Part shown: one piece after another, positions 58,381 to 64,000 of the stretch
Layout of the letters: each line of letters opens with the position of its first letter
How positions within the stretch are numbered: the stretch's first letter is position 1
Assembly (NCBI GenBank): GCA_902617285.1
Contig: CACMVZ010000001.1
Location: 124,001-188,000, forward strand
Direction of reading: 5' to 3'
Length of the DNA stretch: 64,000 nt
Source of the DNA: an uncultured Bacteroidota bacterium
GTDB lineage: Bacteria; Bacteroidota; Bacteroidia; Flavobacteriales; Flavobacteriaceae
The notes under the pieces: model-generated
The model's input: only the letters and a program-made list of their open reading frames with translations
The model's database searches: none
Told to the model about the DNA's origin: nothing
Position numbers and translations under genes: made by a program

Positions 58381-60425
58381 TGAGACTCTTTCTGTCAATA
58401 TTTTTTTTTACAAGCTTATTAAACTCTCAAATCAATCCAAATAATATTGATATCGTAAGAGATGATTATGGTGTACCTCACATTTTTGCTAAAACAGATG
58501 CTGAGCTTGCATACGGTCTTGCATGGGCAAATTCTGAAGATGACTTCACAACTATACAAGAGGCATATTTAGCAGGAAATGGTATGCTATCAAAATATAT
58601 AGGACTTGATGGAGCTCCAGCTGATTTCATAACTCAATTTATAGGGTCTAAAGAAATCATTGATGAAAAAATAGGAGAAATCAGCAAGGAGTATTTTGAT
58701 GTGATTTCTGGTTACGCTCAAGGGTTAAATTCCTATGCCAAAAACCATCCAGATAAAGTATTGTATAAAAAACTTTTTCCAATTACTCCTAAAATGATGA
58801 TGATGTATAGTCAGTTACAACTTTTCATTTCAAATCAAGGTGCGGACTGGGCAGGAAGAATTCTAAACAATGATACACAGGATGAGTTTTTAGATCAAAA
58901 TCTTACAGGATCTAATGTTATCGCTATGAATAGTAATAAGACTGATAATGGCGAAACTTTTCTTGCAATTAATACCCATCAACCCCTTGAAGGTCCTACA
59001 TCATGGTATGAAGTTCATTTAAATAGCGAAGAAGGAACAAATATTATCGGCACTCTTTACCCAGGAACTCCTCATATTTTAATAGGAGTAAATGAAAACT
59101 TAGGTTGGTCTCATACAGTTAATTACCCTGACAAAACTGATGTATTCAAATTAAGGATGAAAAATAATAGAAAATATATTGTTGATGGTGAGGAATACAA
59201 ATTAGAAAAATTAAAAGCTAAAATTAGTGTCAAGGTCCTTGGTATTCCAATTACTATAAATCGAAAATATTTTAAAAGCATTTATGGCCCAACTTTAAAA
59301 AATAAATCTGGATACTACTCAATTAGAACTCCAACCCTTTTCAATATTCGAGCACTTGAGCAATGGTGGAGAATGGGTAAATCTAAAAATTTTACAGAAT
59401 TCTATAATAATTTAAAGATGAAGCAAATTCCTGGATTTAATATTGGATATGCTGATAGATATGATACGATATTTTACATATCTAATGGAATAATTCCTAA
59501 AAGAGCTGAAGGTTATAACTGGAAAGGAATCGTCCCTGGAGACACAAAAAAAACTCTATGGACTGAATATCATGATATAGAAGACCTTCCACAAGTTATA
59601 CAACCAAAAGCTGGGTTTATATATGATGCAAATCATTCTCCATTTAAATCAACATCAGCTGATGAAAACCCTAAAGAACAAGATTATAGCGAGAGAATGG
59701 GATATGAAACATATGATAATAATAGATCGACGAGATTAATTGAATTAATTGAGAGTTATGATAGAGTTTCATACAAAGATTTTAAGGATATCAAGTACGA
59801 TAATTCATTTCCATCAAAGTTTAACTATAATTTCATGGACATAAGTATAATTGAGACGCTAAAAATTGATCCTGATAATGATTTATTTGAAATGTTAGAT
59901 ACAATTCAAAAATGGGATAGAAAGACTGATATAGATTCACAAGGTGCAGGAATTTATGGTGTTCTATATTATCAACTTGTTTGGAGATATAGAAACGAAA
60001 TACAAAAAAATAATAATACTGTGAGCAAGGAAACCCTACTATCAGCTTTAGCAGATACCAAAGCATATTTAATTGATAATTTTGGTTCTATTAACATAAC
60101 TCTTGGAGACTTTCAAAAACTAGTTAGAGGTGATAAAGAGATTCCTATATGGGGGCTTCCAGATGTTATAACTGCAATGTCATCAAGGCCATATAAAGAA
60201 GGTAAACATAAAGTTACCCAAGGTGAATCATATATTGGACTTGTTAGGTTTAATAAAGAGGGTCCAGTTCTTGAAAGTATTATTTCTTTTGGTAACTCTG
60301 ACAACCCAGAGTCAGATCATTATACAGATCAAATGGATTTATATTCAAAATTTAAGACTAAAAAAATGACATTTGATAGAGAAGAAATTTACACTAAAGC
60401 TAAAAGTATTTACCACCCTAATTAA
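58380..60425 (+). CDS. secreted penicillin acylase-family amidohydrolase (second copy)
   Basis: Second S45 Ntn-hydrolase of the window, 681 residues. Signal peptide MRLFLSIFFFTSLLNSQ; start chosen by the TAATG overlap with the preceding micro-ORF. A-chain motif IVRDDYGVPHIFAKTDAEL, then autocleavage before Ser178 in LTGSNVIAMN, and the B-chain LAINTHQPLEGP and GWSHTVNYPD. Shorter than the copy at 23 kb and not closely alike outside motifs; more like acylases of the aculeacin/quinolactacin type. Natural substrate unknown. Confidence 0.92.
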   Translation: MRLFLSIFFFTSLLNSQINPNNIDIVRDDYGVPHIFAKTDAELAYGLAWANSEDDFTTIQEAYLAGNGMLSKYIGLDGAPADFITQFIGSKEIIDEKIGEISKEYFDVISGYAQGLNSYAKNHPDKVLYKKLFPITPKMMMMYSQLQLFISNQGADWAGRILNNDTQDEFLDQNLTGSNVIAMNSNKTDNGETFLAINTHQPLEGPTSWYEVHLNSEEGTNIIGTLYPGTPHILIGVNENLGWSHTVNYPDKTDVFKLRMKNNRKYIVDGEEYKLEKLKAKISVKVLGIPITINRKYFKSIYGPTLKNKSGYYSIRTPTLFNIRALEQWWRMGKSKNFTEFYNNLKMKQIPGFNIGYADRYDTIFYISNGIIPKRAEGYNWKGIVPGDTKKTLWTEYHDIEDLPQVIQPKAGFIYDANHSPFKSTSADENPKEQDYSERMGYETYDNNRSTRLIELIESYDRVSYKDFKDIKYDNSFPSKFNYNFMDISIIETLKIDPDNDLFEMLDTIQKWDRKTDIDSQGAGIYGVLYYQLVWRYRNEIQKNNNTVSKETLLSALADTKAYLIDNFGSINITLGDFQKLVRGDKEIPIWGLPDVITAMSSRPYKEGKHKVTQGESYIGLVRFNKEGPVLESIISFGNSDNPESDHYTDQMDLYSKFKTKKMTFDREEIYTKAKSIYHPN

Positions 60426-60427
60426 GA

Positions 60428-61549
60428 CTAACTAGTAGCTTTTTTGTAAATATTTTCATAAAGAGGAATTACTTTTTTGATATCATACTTTTTTGCATTC
60501 TCAAATGCCTGAGACTTAAATTTCTTTTTTAAATTTTCATTAGATAGAATTTCAATAGCATTATTTGACATAGAGTCTATGTCGCCAACGTCACTTGTAA
60601 AGCCTGAGTTACCATTAATATTTAACTCTTTTAACCCCCCAACATTAGTAGAAATTACAGGAACTTTTAGAGCCATTGCCTCAAGAGCAGCAAGACCAAA
60701 ACTCTCTTTTTCAGAAGGGAGCAAAAATAAATCTGAAGAACATAAAATTTCATCAACTTCATTTGTCTTTCCAAGAAAAATAACTTTATTTTTTAAATTA
60801 TTTTTTCTTAGAAAATCCTTTGCTTTTTTCTTTTCAGGACCATCACCAACCATAATAAGTTTAGAGTTTATTTTTTGTGAAATTTTATTAAAAATCTTGA
60901 GCACATCTATTATTCTTTTTAATGGTCTAAAATTACTTATATGAACTATTATCTTTTCTTCTCCCTGTGCAATCATGTTCCTCTCACATAAATGATGTTT
61001 TTTATCATATTTATCTATGTCAATAAAATTTGGAATTACTTCAATATCTCGTTTAATACCAAAAAACTCTCTAGTATCATCTCTAAGACTGTTAGATACA
61101 CATGTTACGATATCTGACTTATTAATACTAAAGGTCACTGCTGGTTTATAAAAAGGATGATTACCAACGAGAGTTATATCAGTACCATGAAGAGTAGTAA
61201 TTATAGGAATGCTGTATCCATTTTCATCAAGTATCTTTTTTGCCATATATGCAGCATATGCATGAGGTATTGCATAATGCACATGAAGAAGATCAATTTT
61301 ATGTTTAGAGACTACATCATATAGCTTACTTGATAGTGCTAATTCATAAGGTTCATATTTAAAAAGAGGATAGTCAGGAACATTGACCTCATGATAGTGA
61401 AGATTTTTTGATAAAGCATCTAATCTTACAGGTTGACTGTAAGTAATAAAATGTATTTCATGTCCTTTTTTTGATAGTTCAATCCCAAGCTCAGTTGCTA
61501 CTACTCCTGAACCACCAAATGTAGGATAACATACTATTCCAATTTTCAT
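60428..61549 (-). CDS. bshA: N-acetyl-alpha-D-glucosaminyl L-malate synthase
   Basis: GT4 glycosyltransferase starting bacillithiol synthesis: UDP-GlcNAc plus L-malate. Recognised with high confidence from MKIGIVCYPTFGGSGVVATE, HVHYAIPHAYAAYMAK, TLHGTDITLVGNHP and the EKESFGLAALEAMA donor-binding motif. I use the ATG three codons after an in-frame TTG, one base after the stop of the GH3 fusion gene. Length 373 aa normal. Bacillithiol is the usual low-mass thiol in Flavobacteria. It converges with penicillin acylase two bases apart. Confidence 0.95.
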   Translation of the reverse strand: MKIGIVCYPTFGGSGVVATELGIELSKKGHEIHFITYSQPVRLDALSKNLHYHEVNVPDYPLFKYEPYELALSSKLYDVVSKHKIDLLHVHYAIPHAYAAYMAKKILDENGYSIPIITTLHGTDITLVGNHPFYKPAVTFSINKSDIVTCVSNSLRDDTREFFGIKRDIEVIPNFIDIDKYDKKHHLCERNMIAQGEEKIIVHISNFRPLKRIIDVLKIFNKISQKINSKLIMVGDGPEKKKAKDFLRKNNLKNKVIFLGKTNEVDEILCSSDLFLLPSEKESFGLAALEAMALKVPVISTNVGGLKELNINGNSGFTSDVGDIDSMSNNAIEILSNENLKKKFKSQAFENAKKYDIKKVIPLYENIYKKATS

Positions 61550-61550
61550 T

Positions 61551-64000
61551 TTAATCAATTATTGATTTATAAACTATTTCTTGAGATCTTGTTCTTATAT
61601 TACTCTTTTGAAGCAAAGTATTTTCCCTAGTTGGAAAGGTTCTGTTTGAAAGGAATACAAATATTATTTCTTCATCAGGATCAGCCCAAGCCATTGAACC
61701 AGTATAACCATAGTGTCCAAAACTATTCATTGAAACTCCACCAAAAGTTGAACCGTGGGTACCCTCAATTTGCGGCTTGTCAAACCCTACTCCACTTCGA
61801 TTATCATACTCACAGAAATAACATGTATTAAATACATCAAAAGATTCTGACTTGAAAAGTCTTTGATTATTGTAAATGCCACCTTGAATCATTGCTTGAA
61901 GTATAACGGCAACTTCATAAGAATTAGAAAATAATCCAGCATGACCAGATACACCACCTAACATTGCTGCCCCCTCATCATGAACGTAACCATGTAGTTT
62001 TGAATATCTAAAAAAATCATCTTCCTCAGAAGGAACAATCTCATCTAATTTTATTTTTTTATATGGATTAAACATTGTTCTTTCTAGTTGAAGCTTATTA
62101 AAAATTCTTTCTTCTGCCAATAGATCAAGTGGTTTATTATATATCTCTTCAAACCAAAATTTTAAAAAGTAAAAGGGTAAGTCAGAATATTTAAATTCAA
62201 GTTTTTCAATCAACTCACTCTCTACAATTGATTTAAATATCTTATCCTTATAATTTTTTTTTAGATATAAATTTTCAGAAACAGGTGTTGAAAAAGATGA
62301 TCTGAAATTAGTTTTATAGAATCTTGACTTTGGTTTTTCTTTCCTATTTAATGTTTCTTCATAAAATGGAATCCATGGTCTTAACCTAGCGAAGTGAGAT
62401 AACATTTCTTTCAATGTTATTTCCCCCTTATCAGCAAGTTTTCTTTTTGGAAAAAGCTCATTAAGTTTTGTATTTAAAGAAAGGTTTCCAGTCTCATATT
62501 CTTGAATTACTAAAGGCATTGTAGCTAGAATTTTAGTGATAGATGACAAATCAAATATATGATCATTCTCAAGTTTATTTAATTTTTTATATGTATGATA
62601 TCCAAAACTTTTATTGTAAACAATTTTTCCTTTTTTTGACACCAACATCTGAATTCCAGGAGCCATCATTGAGTCAATAGCAGATATTGCAATTGAATCT
62701 AAATATGAAAGTTTTTTTTGATCAAAACCTTCATAAGCAGGCCTTGAGTATCCAAGAATATTATTCTTACCAATTGATATACCATGATTTACTGGATAAA
62801 AATTATTTGAAACAGGTAATTTTCCTTTAAAAGATCTTGTACCTATCATTAAATCAGCCATTACTTCTTGAGAGATCATATTATTTTGATAACCTACAAT
62901 AATTGAGTCGAAATGATCGATTTTTTCAAAAGAATTAAGACTGTATGGATTTAAAAATAAACTTAAAATTACACTGTTGTTCTCCCCTATTTTTTCTATT
63001 ATTTCAGATACATTTTTGGGGATTATATTTGAGGCATAAGGGCTAGAACTCGAACCATGATAAGAGATTATTATACCATCATATTTTGTTTTATCAAATA
63101 GTGAATTATAATCTTCTGAATTATAGAAATCAACTTCAACATATTTTCTTAGTTTATCGAAGAGATAGCTTGATTCATTTCCAAATGAAACATGCAAATA
63201 TTTTTTATTTTTTGATAAAGGAATAAGTTTGGAGCTATTTTTTACTAATGTTATTGCAGATTCCATAGCTCTTGAGTATAAAAGGGTATCTTTAGGCGTA
63301 TTAACTCTTTCTAAAATATTTTCAGAAGAAACCTCTATTATTTCATCTAAATTAGATTTAGCTTTTAGAGATAAGATTTTTTTTACTGATTCAGATAATT
63401 TACTCATGGGAATCTTTCCACTCTTTAACTTTTCAGCAATTAGATTTATACCCTTGGAAACATCCGTAGACATTAAGATAATGTCATTTCCAACTTCAAA
63501 AGCTCTAAGATCAACATTTATATCAGGATCTTGAAGAACACCTTTCATATCAAGCGCATCTGTTACTGTTATACCAGTAAATTTATATTCTTCTCTTAAA
63601 AGACTATTTATTGTTTTCTTTGACAATGAAGATGGATATTTTTTATCTATAGATGGAACACTAAGGTGGGCTGTCATAACAGATTCTACAACACCATCAT
63701 CAATTAATTTTTTAAAAGGATAAAGTTCAACCTCATTGAGTCTTTTCATGTTTCCATTAATTACAGGGAGTGTCTTATGAGAATCTTTGTCAGTATCACC
63801 ATGACCTGGAAAATGCTTAACTGAAGTAAATATACCTGCCTCTTTATGCCCATTTAAATATGCTTTTGCCTTTTGATATACATTTTCGGGATCTTCACCA
63901 AAAGATCTATTTCCAATTATTGGATTTTTTGAATTATTATTTACATCAACAGATGGAGCAAAATTATAGTTAATACCAAGAGCTTTGTTCTGCTCTGCCA
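61551..64000 (-). CDS. GH3 beta-N-acetylglucosaminidase / serine beta-lactamase-like fusion (partial, runs off right edge)
   Basis: The frame is open to the edge of the window, so the start is missing. The visible part begins in the NagZ-like GH3 barrel (GINYNFAPSVDVNNN, NRSFGEDPENVYQ, catalytic loop VKHFPGHGDTDKDSH, and nucleophile Asp in TVTDALDMKG), continues through a GH3 C-terminal domain, and ends in a class C beta-lactamase-like serine hydrolase domain (Ser-x-x-Lys in SSITK, later GHAGLFS and FGHYGYTG). Probably exported and acting on peptidoglycan amino sugars and peptides. Fused GH3-lactamase genes next to bshA are usual in Flavobacteria. bshA follows after one base. Confidence 0.92.
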   Translation of the reverse strand, partial: AEQNKALGINYNFAPSVDVNNNSKNPIIGNRSFGEDPENVYQKAKAYLNGHKEAGIFTSVKHFPGHGDTDKDSHKTLPVINGNMKRLNEVELYPFKKLIDDGVVESVMTAHLSVPSIDKKYPSSLSKKTINSLLREEYKFTGITVTDALDMKGVLQDPDINVDLRAFEVGNDIILMSTDVSKGINLIAEKLKSGKIPMSKLSESVKKILSLKAKSNLDEIIEVSSENILERVNTPKDTLLYSRAMESAITLVKNSSKLIPLSKNKKYLHVSFGNESSYLFDKLRKYVEVDFYNSEDYNSLFDKTKYDGIIISYHGSSSSPYASNIIPKNVSEIIEKIGENNSVILSLFLNPYSLNSFEKIDHFDSIIVGYQNNMISQEVMADLMIGTRSFKGKLPVSNNFYPVNHGISIGKNNILGYSRPAYEGFDQKKLSYLDSIAISAIDSMMAPGIQMLVSKKGKIVYNKSFGYHTYKKLNKLENDHIFDLSSITKILATMPLVIQEYETGNLSLNTKLNELFPKRKLADKGEITLKEMLSHFARLRPWIPFYEETLNRKEKPKSRFYKTNFRSSFSTPVSENLYLKKNYKDKIFKSIVESELIEKLEFKYSDLPFYFLKFWFEEIYNKPLDLLAEERIFNKLQLERTMFNPYKKIKLDEIVPSEEDDFFRYSKLHGYVHDEGAAMLGGVSGHAGLFSNSYEVAVILQAMIQGGIYNNQRLFKSESFDVFNTCYFCEYDNRSGVGFDKPQIEGTHGSTFGGVSMNSFGHYGYTGSMAWADPDEEIIFVFLSNRTFPTRENTLLQKSNIRTRSQEIVYKSIID

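Noticed and set aside
1-64000. CRISPR arrays, tRNA or rRNA genes, insertion sequences, toxin-antitoxin or restriction systems
   Set aside because: I read for repeated spacer structures, cloverleaf sequences, transposases and known defence motifs and found none that could be supported.

Overview
The window is AT-rich DNA of an uncultivated-looking marine Bacteroidota, most probably order Flavobacteriales. The support is a SusC/SusD pair, lipoprotein signals of the Flavobacterium kind, near absence of Shine-Dalgarno sequences, several perfect TAnnTTTG -7 promoter elements, a bacillithiol enzyme (BshA), a short Bacteroidota-type AMP nucleosidase, and very compact gene spacing. No rRNA, tRNA, CRISPR array, insertion sequence or prophage was seen. 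Almost everything is coding, in short operons on both strands.

Layout. 0-7.7 kb: mostly minus-strand membrane and housekeeping genes (DUF502, DUF2461, queuosine-precursor transporter, phosphoribosyltransferase), an M28 carboxypeptidase with a TPR lipoprotein, OsmC and small lipoproteins. 7.7-16 kb: oligopeptidase B, a four-gene operon of an ACT protein, DUF6356, a zinc-ribbon membrane peptide and a two-TM protein, the first member of a repeated exported family, an esterase/AMP nucleosidase operon and a tocopherol-cyclase-like gene. 16-30 kb: isochorismatase-like hydrolase, MFS/rhodanese/amidase operon, HDAC-like deacetylase/penicillin acylase operon, isoaspartyl peptidase, YdjC-like deacetylase, dapF, DoxX and MarC. 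30-42 kb: N-formylglutamate amidohydrolase-like lipoprotein, FAS1 protein, a 5'-nucleotidase split into two genes, a Bor-like lipoprotein, an HMA-MauE fusion, three more members of the repeated exported family, aldo/keto reductase, CotH, pterin dehydratase and an AlkA-like glycosylase. 42-58 kb: DUF255 thioredoxin-like lipoprotein, then a minus-strand polysaccharide-utilisation-like locus (SusC, SusD, FG-GAP/ASPIC protein, GH20 hexosaminidase, NagX-like membrane protein) with an esterase upstream. 58-64 kb: second penicillin acylase, bshA, and a GH3/beta-lactamase fusion running off the right edge.

How the genes fit together. The content suggests a particle- or polymer-degrading heterotroph with many exported hydrolases for peptide and amide bonds (M28, S9 oligopeptidase, two penicillin acylases, amidase, isoaspartyl peptidase, N-formylglutamate amidohydrolase-like) and an amino-sugar uptake and cleavage locus. 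The least explained material is (a) five copies of an exported ~240-residue protein family that looks like two tandem dimeric-alpha/beta-barrel halves, and (b) a set of 25-59-residue single- or double-span membrane ORFs, several joined to the next gene by ATGA or TAATG overlaps. Neither matches a function I can name. Several genes appear to use TTG starts, and for some the -7 element lies so close to the start codon that leaderless transcripts are likely.
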